Counted from the first letter of the stretch, positions 15,956 to 25,542 are shown. The stretch is 64,000 nucleotides of DNA from CAXRDE01 sp964229355 (GCA_964229355.1 CAXRDE010000019.1:310001-374000); one strand, 5' to 3'. Made by a program: numbers and translations. The notes: generated by a model not told the origin, from the sequence alone.

Positions 15956-16966
15956 TTACTCCCAATCTTCAATTTCTAGCAATTGCATGTCTTTGGGTTC
16001 TTCTGGCTGTTGGTAAGCATCATGTACCTGTTTTGCATGGACATGATCTGAGAACACGGGCAGAAGTTCAACTTTATCTTCTGCACTGGCCTGTTCTAAA
16101 GCATGAATAATCTCGGTGATTTCATCCGATAAGTCAAGATCTGGCGTCGCTGTTTCTAAAATGGTGTCTGAAAACTGTTCGCCAGGACTCTGGTTTTCAT
16201 CAACTTCTTCGAGTTCAGGCTTTACCCAAAGCATATGCTTAATCTTTTTACAACTGGATCGGGGGCGTTTATAGACAATGTGAATGGCTTTGTTGACGGC
16301 ATCCATAACCTCTTGCATGTAGCGGGTCCAAATCACGCTTTTAGCGGTTAAAGTACCGCGTGTGCCGGTGACGTAATAGGCGGGCAATTGCTGGAGTGCA
16401 AGGGCAACAATATCGGCACGGCATTGGCTACAGTGACAAAGATCCACATAACGCGAAAGCAGAATATTCAGTTCGGTTTCCACAAACTCTTCAAATAAAT
16501 TATACGGAGCTTCGTAAGGATCATCTTCAATCTCAGGAATATCTTCGGTTTCAGGGGGCTCCAGGGTCGTGTGAATATATAAATCTTCACCGTCGATTAA
16601 GGGCGCTTCGGCAGGTGTGCTTTGGGATGAAGCAGACATTTGGGGTGATGAAAAGGCTGCTGATGTTGACGGCTCTTGAGGTGAATCAGGGCTTTCTGAG
16701 GGGGGTGTTTCACTGTCTGGGGCCAGACGCGAAGGAATTTTTCGCGCGGGTGTTAAGGTATTACCTGAAGTCGCCCGTGACTTTAAAACCACAGGCCGTG
16801 CACGGGCCAGTTCAGCCACAAGGGAAGAGCGGCTGCCTGCAGGTTGGGTATGTTCAGGCGCTTCAGATGATGCTTGTATGCTATCAAAGTCAGGATTTTT
16901 GACTTTTTTCAGGACGTTTTGAATGGCCTGTTCAATATGTTTTTGATAATTTTCTTTTTCGGACAT
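15956..16966 (-). CDS. comFB: ComFB-domain protein with long disordered N-terminal region
   Basis: 336 residues. Residues 156-236 match ComFB: NLFEEFVETELNILLSRYVD, then the cysteines CHCSQC (177, 179, 182), ADIVALALQQLPAYYVTG and a basic end (YKRPR). ComFB sits in the Bacillus comF operon, and cyanobacterial ComFB proteins have been reported as c-di-GMP receptors acting on natural competence and pili. Stand-alone ComFB is about 100-180 residues. Here it is embedded between an N-terminal Ser/Pro/Glu-rich stretch (30-150), with an amphipathic start (HIEQAIQNVLKKVK), and an acidic C-terminal tail. The next gene encodes a pilin-like membrane protein. The domain call is confident; the role in this organism is inferred. 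Confidence 0.8.
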   Translation of the reverse strand: MSEKENYQKHIEQAIQNVLKKVKNPDFDSIQASSEAPEHTQPAGSRSSLVAELARARPVVLKSRATSGNTLTPARKIPSRLAPDSETPPSESPDSPQEPSTSAAFSSPQMSASSQSTPAEAPLIDGEDLYIHTTLEPPETEDIPEIEDDPYEAPYNLFEEFVETELNILLSRYVDLCHCSQCRADIVALALQQLPAYYVTGTRGTLTAKSVIWTRYMQEVMDAVNKAIHIVYKRPRSSCKKIKHMLWVKPELEEVDENQSPGEQFSDTILETATPDLDLSDEITEIIHALEQASAEDKVELLPVFSDHVHAKQVHDAYQQPEEPKDMQLLEIEDWE

Positions 16967-17036
16967 GTTAAATTCTCTTAAGTGTCCCCTATTTTAACAG
17001 AGCCACTCGCGGATAGCTAGCAAGCCTTTAAGAGAC

Positions 17037-17489
17037 TTAGTCTTTGACGGGCACGAGAAAAACAGGGATTTTGTGAGAGTGATTTACCACGTAATGACTG
17101 GTACTCCCCAAAAATACGCTTTTAATAAGTCCCATACCATGAGTGCCCATGACAATAAGATCGCATTGCTCGCGCTCTGCCGTTCTGACGATCCATTGAC
17201 CAGCCGCTCCTTTTTCATTGAAGGTACCGTGGACTTCAAAACCCTGAGACTCGAGTTCTTCGCTTAAGTCTTTAAGCATACGATCGCCAAAATTGGCGAT
17301 TTTCGTTTCCATTTCATGGACAGTGGCGCTGTCACTATTATAGCGGGACATAACGTGGCCCATCGTAAAATCATAGGTATGCAAGAGGGTAATTTTTGCC
17401 GAAAACTTCTGTGCTAAAGGCAAAATATAATTTAAGGCTGTACGTGCTGCTTCTGAACCATCGGTGGGAAATAAAATATGCTGTATCAT
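17037..17489 (-). CDS. Universal stress protein (UspA family)
   Basis: 150 residues, one Usp domain. The start IQHILFPTDGSEAARTAL is typical. The C-terminal part carries the ATP-binding pattern G-2x-G-9x-G-S: MGTHGMGLIKSVFLGSTSH, then PVFLVPVKD. It is thus of the nucleotide-binding type related to MJ0577, made under stress or growth arrest. It starts with ATG after GGAG. It lies 13 bases downstream of the UbiB-like gene on the same strand and is probably co-transcribed with it. Confidence 0.93.
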   Translation of the reverse strand: MIQHILFPTDGSEAARTALNYILPLAQKFSAKITLLHTYDFTMGHVMSRYNSDSATVHEMETKIANFGDRMLKDLSEELESQGFEVHGTFNEKGAAGQWIVRTAEREQCDLIVMGTHGMGLIKSVFLGSTSHYVVNHSHKIPVFLVPVKD

Positions 17490-17502
17490 CTGCGACTCCT
17501 TA

Positions 17503-18900
17503 TTACTTCCAAAATCCCATATTCATGCCCATTTCATAGAGCAATGCCCCTGCATTCGCCCGGCGTGGACGTCCAGAGATTTCTTTATAATACCTTCTAA
17601 AGAACGGATATGCCTCATCAACGAAGGCAAAGTCGGGATTAAGTCCCATAATAATGCCTTCTGCGGTGAGCATAGCACGAATCAAAAGAATGAATTCCGT
17701 GGAAAAATAAATCCGGTAGCGAGAGCAGAGGGTGGTGGTAAAGTTTAAGGTGCTTCCAAAGCTGTATTCAGAAATGGCTGCTCCGTTAATGCTTTCGCAC
17801 AATTCAATATATTCTCGCTTGAAACCTTCAAGGTCAGTACTGCTGGAGGTATCTGCGCTTTCCAGCAGGGCTTCGACGGCTTCTCTGAAATTACCGGTGG
17901 CCAGATTGGTCCAGTACTTGAAAAAAGAGAGCCGGAATTCCATACTCAACTCGCCCACCAGACCAAAATCTAAAAGCAAGAGTTTACCTTCAGGGGAAAT
18001 TAAGAGGTTACCCGGGTGTAGATCACCGTGGAAGTATCCATCAATGAGGGTTTGCTTGAGTAACATGTAGTAGACGTCACCGCTCAATTTTTTTAGATCG
18101 TGACCTGCGGCCTTTAGTTCTACGATGCTGTCTGAGGGGGTACCCTGCATGAGGTCCATGGTCAGAACCCTGCGACTGGTGTACCGCCAATAAACCTTTG
18201 GAATTTTAATGAAGTGTAGACGTTCAGCATGTTCATCAAAGGCTTCAATATGGCGGCCTTCAATAAAAAAGTTGAGTTCTCTCAGGCTGGTCTCTTTAAA
18301 TTCCTGAATGGTTTCCATCACGCGAAAGGGCTGCAGGGAAGGAAACATTTTGATGACCTGTTCACCCAAACGCTCTAACCACTTTAAGTCAATTGAAACA
18401 TTTTCGTCGACACGGGGACGCTGGATTTTAATCGCGACCCAGGTGCCATCTTTTAAGCGGGCCTTGTGAACCTGCGCCAGTGAAGCTGCGGCGAGGGGCT
18501 CTGGTGAGAAGTAATCAAAGAGTTCTTCAGGAGGAGCACCCAGTTCATGAATAAAGGCTTCGCGGATTTCCTGGCTATCGCAGGTGGGCATTTGTGAACG
18601 TAAAGATGAGAGCGCTTCAATATATTCCGGGGGTAGAATATCCCGTCGGGTACTCAACACCTGACCAAATTTAGCAAAAATACCGCCCAATTGTTCGAGT
18701 ACACTGCGTAGCTTATAGGGTGTGGACAGATTATCATGTAAGGCAATTTCGGGGTCATCTTCTTTGGGCTTTCGCCAACGCTTACCGGTGGGAAGCCATT
18801 TCCTGCGAATACCTTGATCAATGGCTTCTTGAAAGCCATACTGTGCTAAGACTCCGATAATTTCCTGGAGGCGTTTAAGTTCTTTTGCGGTTTCTGCCAT
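17503..18900 (-). CDS. ABC1/AarF/UbiB-family atypical kinase
   Basis: 465 residues from the ATG at 18900; a start 14 codons earlier is possible. The family signature KxGQ is in GGIFAKFGQVLSTRRDILP. The invariant lysine region is WVAIKIQRPRV, and the catalytic and metal-binding loops are FHGDLHPGNLLI and LLLLDFGLVG. In Proteobacteria UbiB is needed for ubiquinone synthesis, and plant and cyanobacterial homologues act in prenyl-lipid metabolism. UbiB proteins often end in two membrane helices, but here the C-terminus (LIRAMLTAEGIIMGLNPDF) is only mildly hydrophobic. It precedes the Usp gene in the same unit. Confidence 0.9.
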   Translation of the reverse strand: MAETAKELKRLQEIIGVLAQYGFQEAIDQGIRRKWLPTGKRWRKPKEDDPEIALHDNLSTPYKLRSVLEQLGGIFAKFGQVLSTRRDILPPEYIEALSSLRSQMPTCDSQEIREAFIHELGAPPEELFDYFSPEPLAAASLAQVHKARLKDGTWVAIKIQRPRVDENVSIDLKWLERLGEQVIKMFPSLQPFRVMETIQEFKETSLRELNFFIEGRHIEAFDEHAERLHFIKIPKVYWRYTSRRVLTMDLMQGTPSDSIVELKAAGHDLKKLSGDVYYMLLKQTLIDGYFHGDLHPGNLLISPEGKLLLLDFGLVGELSMEFRLSFFKYWTNLATGNFREAVEALLESADTSSSTDLEGFKREYIELCESINGAAISEYSFGSTLNFTTTLCSRYRIYFSTEFILLIRAMLTAEGIIMGLNPDFAFVDEAYPFFRRYYKEISGRPRRANAGALLYEMGMNMGFWK

Positions 18901-18991
18901 GATGTTGTCTGCCCTTTTGTAACTGTTTTTTGATGATAGCATAAGAGAACATGCTTTACACTACACAGAGATTAGCGAAGGATGTGTGCGT

Positions 18992-19447
18992 ATGGACGTG
19001 GGTTTACGGATCGTTTCTGTGAGAAGAGATCCTCAAGTCTCAGAGCGTTTAAAGACTGGAAAGTTTCGGATCAATCAGGAGTTAAATGAAGAGTGGGTGG
19101 ACTTGCACAATCAGGGGCAATATGTGCTCAATCTACAGGGGCGTATCCTGGCCTGTGTACGGCGTGAGGGATTAAAACATGCGCCCAGCGGATTTCGCGT
19201 GCTCAAACAGGTGCCAATCCAATCGCAAGACACCATTCCCATGAATCCAGGGCAACGGTTTCGTCTCTATACGGGAGAACGCTCAGGCCAAAAACTGCAG
19301 TTGAACCCACAGGACCGTATTCAAAGGGTTTTGTGGTTGGTGCACAGCACTTATCTGTGGCTACCCCGTGGAAATGAGGCCCACCTGTACTTCAGTCAGG
19401 CAGACCTCAAACAAGGCAATCCACTGGTGCGCTTTTATTTGGAATGA
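18992..19447 (+). CDS. Lamin-tail-like (LTD) domain protein
   Basis: 151 residues from the ATG at 18992, with AAGGAT nine bases before; a GTG two codons earlier is possible. The order of motifs follows the lamin-tail immunoglobulin-like fold: NEEWVDLHNQGQYVLNLQGRI (first strands), IPMNPGQRFRLYTGE, then LWLVHSTYLWLPRGNEAHLY, the usual 'nnDxatL' end. In bacteria this domain is usually part of large secreted proteins. Here it is almost the whole protein and has no signal peptide, so a cytoplasmic binding role seems likelier. The 3' end overlaps the convergent malic enzyme gene by 13 bases. Confidence 0.55.
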   Translation: MDVGLRIVSVRRDPQVSERLKTGKFRINQELNEEWVDLHNQGQYVLNLQGRILACVRREGLKHAPSGFRVLKQVPIQSQDTIPMNPGQRFRLYTGERSGQKLQLNPQDRIQRVLWLVHSTYLWLPRGNEAHLYFSQADLKQGNPLVRFYLE

Positions 19448-21696
19448 TCCGCCAAGCGTTGGGCATCGACCACGGTAAGCGCTGCCATATTCACAATTTC
19501 GCTCACACTGGCCCCCTGTTGAAGCACATGGACTGGTTTTGACATGCCCATAAGCACGGGGCCCAGGGCCTCTGCCCCTCCCAGTTCAATCAGTAATTTG
19601 TAAGCAATGTTACAGGACTGAAGATCAGGAAATACCAAAATATTGGCATCTCCTTTGATGTTGCTGAATGAATAATCAATGGCGCGCAGAGGAGACACTG
19701 CGGTATCCGCTTGCATTTCGCCGTCGACGATCAGCTCGGGCTCTTTTTGCTTTAATAACTCGACAGCCCGCTGCACCTTGCTAACCACAGGGTGTTTGAC
19801 CGAACCATAGTTAGAAAAGGAGAGCATCGCCACGCGAGGCTCAACGTCAAATTGACGGGCTAATTTTGCGGCAGAATGGGCAATGCCAGCCAACTGCTCG
19901 GCGTCTGGATCAATATTTACGGTTGCATCTGCTAAAAAGTAAATCCCTTTCTCAAACATCAGCACATAAAGACCAGAGACCCTTTCGACACCCTTTTCCA
20001 GGGGAATGCACTCTAAAGCTGGACGCAAGGTGTCGGGATAATTTTGGGTGAGTCCCGCAATAAATCCATCCGCCTCACCGCTTTCTACCATCATGGCAGC
20101 AAAATAATTGGGATTATGGCGCAGCATGGCTTTGGCATCGTTGAGAATGAGACCTTTGCGTTGGCGTTTTTGATAAAGCGCTTTGGCATAAGGTAACGTT
20201 TTTTCGGATTGTTTGGGATCAATACAGGTCACACCTGCGAGACTGAGGCCCAGTTGGGACGCTTTTTCTTCAATAACCTGAGTTTTCCCCAGTAAAATGG
20301 GTTCTGCGATTTTTTCATCAATTAAAATGCGTGCTGCCCGTATGATTTTTTCGTGTTCACCCTCCACAAAGACCACTTTACGTGGCGCGTTTTGAGCCTT
20401 GGCTATCATTAAGCGCATGAGCTCTAAAGACATGGCCTGACGGTGTTCCAATTTTTGACGGTAAGCGGCTAAATCCAATGGTTGGCGTGCCATGCCAGTG
20501 GCAATGGCTGCTTCCGCAACAGCGGAGGCTACCCACACCAAAATACGCGGGTCAAAGGGTTTGGGAATCAGATATTCTCGACCAAATTCCAGGGTATTGA
20601 GGTTATAGGCATGACAAACGCTTTGGGGCACTTCTTCCTGGGTTAATTTGGCCAGCGCGGTGGCAGCAGCCTTCAGCATTTCCTGATTCACCCCTTTGGC
20701 TCGCACATCCAAAGCCCCTCTAAAAATATAGGGGAATCCCAACACGTTGTTGACTTGATTGGGGTAATCAGAACGTCCTGTAGCCATGATGATGTCATCT
20801 CTTACGGCCACAGCTTCGGGATACGTAATTTCAGGATCGGGATTGGCCAGAGCAAAAACAATAGGGTTTTCAGCCATGCTGGCAACCATCTCAGCACTGA
20901 CCACGCCGCCCACAGAGACGCCAATGAAAATATCACAGCCTTCAAGGGCATCAGCGAGCGTACGTCGCGTGGTTTGGCGTGCAAAAGCTTGTTTGTAAGG
21001 GTTCATGGTTTCTTGCCGTTCGGTATGAATGACACCCTTGGAGTCGCACATGAGCATTTTTTCAGGGTCTGCGCCAAAGCTAATGGCCAAATTGGCACAG
21101 GCAATGGCTGCGGCTCCAGCACCGTTGAAAACAAAGTGGCAATCTTCAATCTTTTTGTTTGCTAACTCCAGAGCGTTCAAGAGACCAGCAGCCACAATGA
21201 CCGCTGTGCCGTGTTGATCATCGTGAAAGACGGGGATCTCCATTTGCTCACGCAATTGTTCCTCAATATAGAAGCAATCAGGGGCTTTAATATCTTCTAA
21301 GTTAACGCCTCCAAAGGTGGGCTCTAAAGCTTTTACGCAGGCAATGACGGTGTCAGGGTCTTTGGCGTTGAGTTCCAGATCAAAGACATCAATGTCGGCA
21401 AAGCGTTTAAATAAAATGGCTTTGCCCTCCATAACGGGCTTGGCTGCATAGGGACCAATATCTCCCAGCCCCAGCACAGCGGTACCGTTTGAAATAACCC
21501 CCACCAGGTTACCTCGCGCTGTGTAAGTGTATGAGTCATCTTCGTTTTCGGCAATTTCTCGACAAGGCTCAGCAACCCCTGGACTATAAGCCAGGGCCAG
21601 TTCTCTTTGGGTACTGCAAGGCTTGGTGGCGTGGATCCCTAATTTCCCAGGTTTGCCCTGGGAATGGTAATTTAAGGCTTCTTCTCTACTGATCAT
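19435..21696 (-). CDS. maeB: NADP-dependent malic enzyme with C-terminal phosphotransacetylase-like domain
   Basis: 753 residues from the ATG at 21696 with GGAG five bases before. Residues 1-420 are the malic enzyme (KPCSTQRELALAYSPGVAEP at the start, then FHDDQHGTAVIVAAGLLNAL, and the cofactor fold FVFNGAGAAAIACANLAI). Residues 430-753 are the phosphate acetyltransferase-like domain, which in MaeB binds acetyl-CoA for regulation and is not catalytic. The enzyme converts malate to pyruvate plus CO2 and NADPH. With citrate synthase, two aconitases and GAPDH elsewhere in the window it fits a TCA-centred heterotroph. The length matches E. coli MaeB (759). Confidence 0.95.
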   Translation of the reverse strand: MISREEALNYHSQGKPGKLGIHATKPCSTQRELALAYSPGVAEPCREIAENEDDSYTYTARGNLVGVISNGTAVLGLGDIGPYAAKPVMEGKAILFKRFADIDVFDLELNAKDPDTVIACVKALEPTFGGVNLEDIKAPDCFYIEEQLREQMEIPVFHDDQHGTAVIVAAGLLNALELANKKIEDCHFVFNGAGAAAIACANLAISFGADPEKMLMCDSKGVIHTERQETMNPYKQAFARQTTRRTLADALEGCDIFIGVSVGGVVSAEMVASMAENPIVFALANPDPEITYPEAVAVRDDIIMATGRSDYPNQVNNVLGFPYIFRGALDVRAKGVNQEMLKAAATALAKLTQEEVPQSVCHAYNLNTLEFGREYLIPKPFDPRILVWVASAVAEAAIATGMARQPLDLAAYRQKLEHRQAMSLELMRLMIAKAQNAPRKVVFVEGEHEKIIRAARILIDEKIAEPILLGKTQVIEEKASQLGLSLAGVTCIDPKQSEKTLPYAKALYQKRQRKGLILNDAKAMLRHNPNYFAAMMVESGEADGFIAGLTQNYPDTLRPALECIPLEKGVERVSGLYVLMFEKGIYFLADATVNIDPDAEQLAGIAHSAAKLARQFDVEPRVAMLSFSNYGSVKHPVVSKVQRAVELLKQKEPELIVDGEMQADTAVSPLRAIDYSFSNIKGDANILVFPDLQSCNIAYKLLIELGGAEALGPVLMGMSKPVHVLQQGASVSEIVNMAALTVVDAQRLADHSK

Positions 21697-21768
21697 GTGA
21701 ACTCCAATCAATCTGTTTGACGTTCAGTTTATCAGGAGTTATAGCGTCGATTCGCCGCATACCATGCT

Positions 21769-23472
21769 TTAATATTTATTTTGGATGCCTGGATTTTCAG
21801 ACAAATAGGCCTGAATGCCGTCGCGAATGGCCTGAGCCACCTTGCGCTGATAAGCCGGATTGCTGAGCAAGGCCTCTTCTGCAGGACTCGATAAAAACCC
21901 AATTTCTAGTAACACAGAAGGCATCTTTGAACGGCGTGTAACAAAGAGACCACGGCTGCGGACCCGGCGATCGGGAGCGCCTAGCTCTTTAACCATATAT
22001 TTGTGCAAGGTGTCAGCCAGGCTCTTGCTATGTGCCGTGGTGTAGTAGGTTTCAATGCCTCGCACGTGGGTGTTACCGGGGGGCATTGAGTTGGCGTGAA
22101 TGCTGATAAAAAGATCTGCATTGCGCAGGTTTGCCACATCAACGCGGGGCTGAAGTAAAATCTCAAGATCCTCTGAGCGCGTCATGGCCACCTGAATTTG
22201 ATCATTCATAAGATAACGCTCCAGGTATTTTGCCACGGCCAGGGTGACTTCTTTTTCCTGGGTTTTTGAAGGACCAATAGCTCCTGGATCATTGCCGCCA
22301 TGACCCGCATCGATCACAATAAAGGCTTTGCGGTTGCCAGGGGTAACAATCGGTGCGCGCTCACGTTCACGCTCAGGACCCTGGAGCAAAATTTCTAAGT
22401 AATTATTGCGCCAGGCATATTCATATTTCACCTGGGCGTGAAGATCTAACACCATGCGAATATCGGTGTTTTCTTTGCCCTGGGTAGGAATGAAGCGGAT
22501 GCCTTTGATATTTTGACTGCTGCGCAATACCCGTGCCAGTGAAGCATTTTCCAGTTCGGTGCCCATGGTGTCAATCACCAGACGATGGGGGTTTTCTAAA
22601 GGGTAAATTTGGTAATCGAAGGCTTTGCTACCGTAGAGTTTTAAGCGGGTCGTACGGCGATCCAGCTCGTCTACTTCAAGATTTTCAAGCTGGCTGAGGT
22701 CTTTGTCACTGGCCTTTACCAAAAACTGTAAGACACAGCGATTGCCTTCACTAAAAGGAATAATCTCGATATTGCTGCGGCTGAGTTGAAGCTGTATTTC
22801 TACCCCTTTAGGCGTATTATTGACGCTGGCATATTCGAGGAGGGGAGATTTGAGACCGTTCATCATGCCTTTCAAGGAGGTTTCAAAATCATAAAGGGTC
22901 AGGGTATATTGGCGTGGGTTGCCCTTGTTACGACGGATTTCAGGGTATAGTGCTGTGTTGCCTTTGAGCTCAAGGTTTTGACCTTTGGCTTCAATAGAGA
23001 GCAGTTTTCCCCCATTGTTAGCTGCAGTACGGGTTACGGGAGGTGCTTGAATACGTGAGGAAGAGGCGACGGGTTCAATGCGTGTTTCGTAGTGACGCCC
23101 CTTGCGGTGGCTGCGAATATTAATGTTTAAGGGCACGCGAAGATCGAGAACCATTCTAACCTTTGGCGGGTTGCTCTCAAACTGGCTGATGCGAATGCGA
23201 TCAATGCGATGATCTGTCGGAATAATTTCTTGATGCACCGTGGGAAACACGGTGTCGGGAAGATCTACCACAATTTTTTGCGGCTTTGAATCCGAAATAT
23301 AGTGAATATCGGGCTGCAGTGGCTGAGAAGAAAGAAGGCTTAAATGTTGTTGCTGTGTCTGATAACGGATTTGGTGAATAGCTGTAGACACAGGGGACAT
23401 TGCGGATTGTGCCTGCACCTGAAACGGAAATACACTCCACAGGAAAAGACACAGAAGAAGGGGCTTAAACAT
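21769..23472 (-). CDS. amiC: N-acetylmuramoyl-L-alanine amidase with AMIN domains (AmiC-like)
   Basis: 567 residues from the ATG at 23472, with AAGGAA seven bases before. A signal peptide (KPLLLCLFLWSVFPFQVQA-Q) is followed by three AMIN-like modules (residues 35-140, 150-260, 265-370), for example HRIDRIRISQFESNPPKVRM and NTDIRMVLDLHAQVKYEY, which target the enzyme to peptidoglycan or septa. The Amidase_3 zinc domain follows: FIVIDAGHGGNDPGAIG (His ligand), a Glu in the TQEKEVTLAVAKYLE helix, DLFISIHANS (second His), and SVLLEIGFLSSPAEE with the catalytic Glu. Cyanobacterial AmiC enzymes share this layout and split septal peptidoglycan or make cell-cell channels. Confidence 0.93.
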   Translation of the reverse strand: MFKPLLLCLFLWSVFPFQVQAQSAMSPVSTAIHQIRYQTQQQHLSLLSSQPLQPDIHYISDSKPQKIVVDLPDTVFPTVHQEIIPTDHRIDRIRISQFESNPPKVRMVLDLRVPLNINIRSHRKGRHYETRIEPVASSSRIQAPPVTRTAANNGGKLLSIEAKGQNLELKGNTALYPEIRRNKGNPRQYTLTLYDFETSLKGMMNGLKSPLLEYASVNNTPKGVEIQLQLSRSNIEIIPFSEGNRCVLQFLVKASDKDLSQLENLEVDELDRRTTRLKLYGSKAFDYQIYPLENPHRLVIDTMGTELENASLARVLRSSQNIKGIRFIPTQGKENTDIRMVLDLHAQVKYEYAWRNNYLEILLQGPERERERAPIVTPGNRKAFIVIDAGHGGNDPGAIGPSKTQEKEVTLAVAKYLERYLMNDQIQVAMTRSEDLEILLQPRVDVANLRNADLFISIHANSMPPGNTHVRGIETYYTTAHSKSLADTLHKYMVKELGAPDRRVRSRGLFVTRRSKMPSVLLEIGFLSSPAEEALLSNPAYQRKVAQAIRDGIQAYLSENPGIQNKY

Positions 23473-23599
23473 AAATACTTTCCTTAAATTCAACAGCTCT
23501 TGAGGTTAACTATTTTAGAAGAAATGGTATAAGAGCGTCTGTGAGAAATTACACGCCTGTTTTTATTGTAAATCAGGCCCATTCGTTTTTGCGAGCAGG

Positions 23600-24091
23600 T
23601 TAATCAAAGCTTTCTGGACACGCGGGTAACGCTAACACAGTGCCGGGTTCTATTTTATTTTCTTTAAACCAGTGTTGATTCATTTCTAAAGCGTATTTGG
23701 CAGGTGCTTTGGAGGGGTGTGCTGTGGTGGTCTGCGGTTGCATTTGCTGGATATCGATGATTTTCCCCTGGGCGTCTATATACGCAATGTCCAGAGGAAT
23801 CAGGGTGTTTTTCATCCAAAAAGAGAGCGTGCGTTCTTGTGGAAAAACAAAAAGCATGCCCTGGTTTTGGGGGAGTTCTGAACGAAACATCAGTCCTTTA
23901 CTTTGCTCTTCAACAGAGCAGGCCAATTCCACGTTAATCTCTTGATCTGCAACTTTCAGGGGGTACAGGGTTATCTGAGATGTCTTTTGTGCTGTGCTTG
24001 CTGTCCTGGCTGCAGGGGCTTTTGTGTCTAAAGAACAACCCCACACCAATCCCCAAATAAGGTAAAGTCCTGTAAGAAGTACATACTTCAA
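23600..24091 (-). CDS. DUF192-family exported protein
   Basis: 163 residues if started at the TTG at 24091. That choice puts a signal peptide directly at the N-terminus (LKYVLLTGLYLIWGLVWGCS, with a possible lipobox Cys). An ATG at 24178 would add 29 residues, has no ribosome binding site and overlaps the start of the divergent gene. The body is a full DUF192 domain: INVELACSVEEQSKGLMFR, MLFVFPQERTLSFWMKNTLI, PLDIAYIDAQGKIIDI, AKYALEMNQHWFKENKIEPG. The family is widespread in bacteria and archaea, usually secreted or lipid-anchored, and without a known activity. Confidence 0.8.
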   Translation of the reverse strand: MKYVLLTGLYLIWGLVWGCSLDTKAPAARTASTAQKTSQITLYPLKVADQEINVELACSVEEQSKGLMFRSELPQNQGMLFVFPQERTLSFWMKNTLIPLDIAYIDAQGKIIDIQQMQPQTTTAHPSKAPAKYALEMNQHWFKENKIEPGTVLALPACPESFD

Positions 24092-24176
24092 AGGTTTAGC
24101 CGCTTTCTCTTGGGTTAAAATGAAAGGAACCAAACGTATATTCACTACGTCACCTAACATTAAAAGTGAGGATACC

Positions 24177-25538
24177 ATGCATAAAACAAAAATAGCTACA
24201 CTCAGTCTGGTGTTGCTGGCTGCCTCTTGTCAGCCCCCGGTGAATCCAACCGATACACCAACTCCCTCAGCTTCACCTACGGTGGAACCCAGTACGCAGC
24301 CTACTTCAGTTCCTTCAACTCAGCCTACGGCAGAACCTTCATCGGAGCCGACTCCTGAGCCCACTGTGGAGCCCACTGTGGAGCCGATGCCATCTCCTTC
24401 TCTGGAGCCAACTCCTGAGCCCACTGTAGAGCCGACCCCCGAACCTACTCCAGAAGTCAGTTTACTCGTCTTTGATCGCTTTAAGCTGTTTGCGGGGAGT
24501 GGAGAAGATGGCTCGCCCCAAACCGGTGATTTAGCTGAGGATGTCTCTTTCCCTTCGGGGATTAAAGCGGTGGATGTGGATCAAAGCAATCGGATTTGGG
24601 TCCTGAATGGTAGCAGCGGTGTCTTGGGTGAAATTACCCCTGAAATTGTGCGCACGACCACCTCAGAGGGAGATATTACATACCGTCTCTATTGGGACCG
24701 TTATAAAAATCTTCAGCAAAATGAAAGTATGGTTTACGACTCAGCCCGTGAGTTGTTTTACATGGTACGAAAATCTGCGCATCAAATTATCTCCCTTAAT
24801 CCCAGTACGGGTGAAGTGAAGATCTTGGCGGGAACGGGTGCTTCGGGTTACAACGGCGATCGCCTGGCCGTTGAGGCGCAAATTAATCAGCCCACAGACG
24901 TAGCGGTGGATTCAAAAGGCAATATTTACTTTACGGACACGGGCAATCACTTGTTACGCAAGATCACACCAGACGGTAAATTAATTACGGTAGCAGGCCA
25001 ATATATTGAAGACACCCGGGTCGAAGATGAAGATGATGTGCCGACCTTTGAGCCCCTGGGGGCCACTACCGGTGACGGTGGATTAGCAAGAGAATCCCGT
25101 TTGAAAAATCCTACCTATATTGCGGTAGATCCACAAGACGCCGTGTATTTTTCTAGTGACTCGAACACCATTCGTCGTATCGCAAATGATCAAATCGATC
25201 GCTATGTGGGTAGCGGGCAAACCGGTTATAATGGAGATAATTTTCGAGCCACTCTGGTGCATTTGAATAAACCGCAAACGCTGACCTTTGGCCCTGACAA
25301 TCAGCTTTATTTTATTGACAGAGGCAATCTTCGTATACGTCGGACCGTTAACGTCGATGGAGAACTAAGGGTTCAGGATTTGATTGGTAATGGCAGAAGT
25401 CGCGAAATGGTGGATTCTCTCGCCACGCCTTTGCGTGCTGAGTTAGATCCTGCGGCCATGGCCTTTGATACAGAGGGCAATTTAATCGTTTATGATGTAG
25501 CACACCGACGCTTTCGACGTTTAGAGGTTAAAAAGTAA
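24177..25538 (+). CDS. NHL-repeat beta-propeller lipoprotein with PTE-rich linker
   Basis: 453 residues from the ATG at 24177 after GTGAGGA. A lipoprotein signal peptide ends in LAASC (Cys18). Residues 20-100 are a Pro/Thr/Ser/Glu repeat (PTPEPTVEPT units), an extended spacer. The rest is an NHL propeller: AGTGASGYNGDRLAVEAQIN with QPTDVAVDSKGNIYFTDTGN, then KNPTYIAVDPQDAVYFSS and NKPQTLTFGPDNQLYFIDRG. NHL propellers of this DGG/GYNGD type are common in secreted bacterial proteins and serve binding. The protein is likely held at the outer membrane with its propeller projected outward. It heads a run of three lipoprotein genes. Confidence 0.85.
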   Translation: MHKTKIATLSLVLLAASCQPPVNPTDTPTPSASPTVEPSTQPTSVPSTQPTAEPSSEPTPEPTVEPTVEPMPSPSLEPTPEPTVEPTPEPTPEVSLLVFDRFKLFAGSGEDGSPQTGDLAEDVSFPSGIKAVDVDQSNRIWVLNGSSGVLGEITPEIVRTTTSEGDITYRLYWDRYKNLQQNESMVYDSARELFYMVRKSAHQIISLNPSTGEVKILAGTGASGYNGDRLAVEAQINQPTDVAVDSKGNIYFTDTGNHLLRKITPDGKLITVAGQYIEDTRVEDEDDVPTFEPLGATTGDGGLARESRLKNPTYIAVDPQDAVYFSSDSNTIRRIANDQIDRYVGSGQTGYNGDNFRATLVHLNKPQTLTFGPDNQLYFIDRGNLRIRRTVNVDGELRVQDLIGNGRSREMVDSLATPLRAELDPAAMAFDTEGNLIVYDVAHRRFRRLEVKK

Positions 25539-25542
25539 AAGT

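Noticed and set aside
16396..16902. Plus-strand open frame of 168 codons opposite the comFB-like gene
   Set aside because: Antisense to a recognised domain, with no ribosome binding site or family resemblance.
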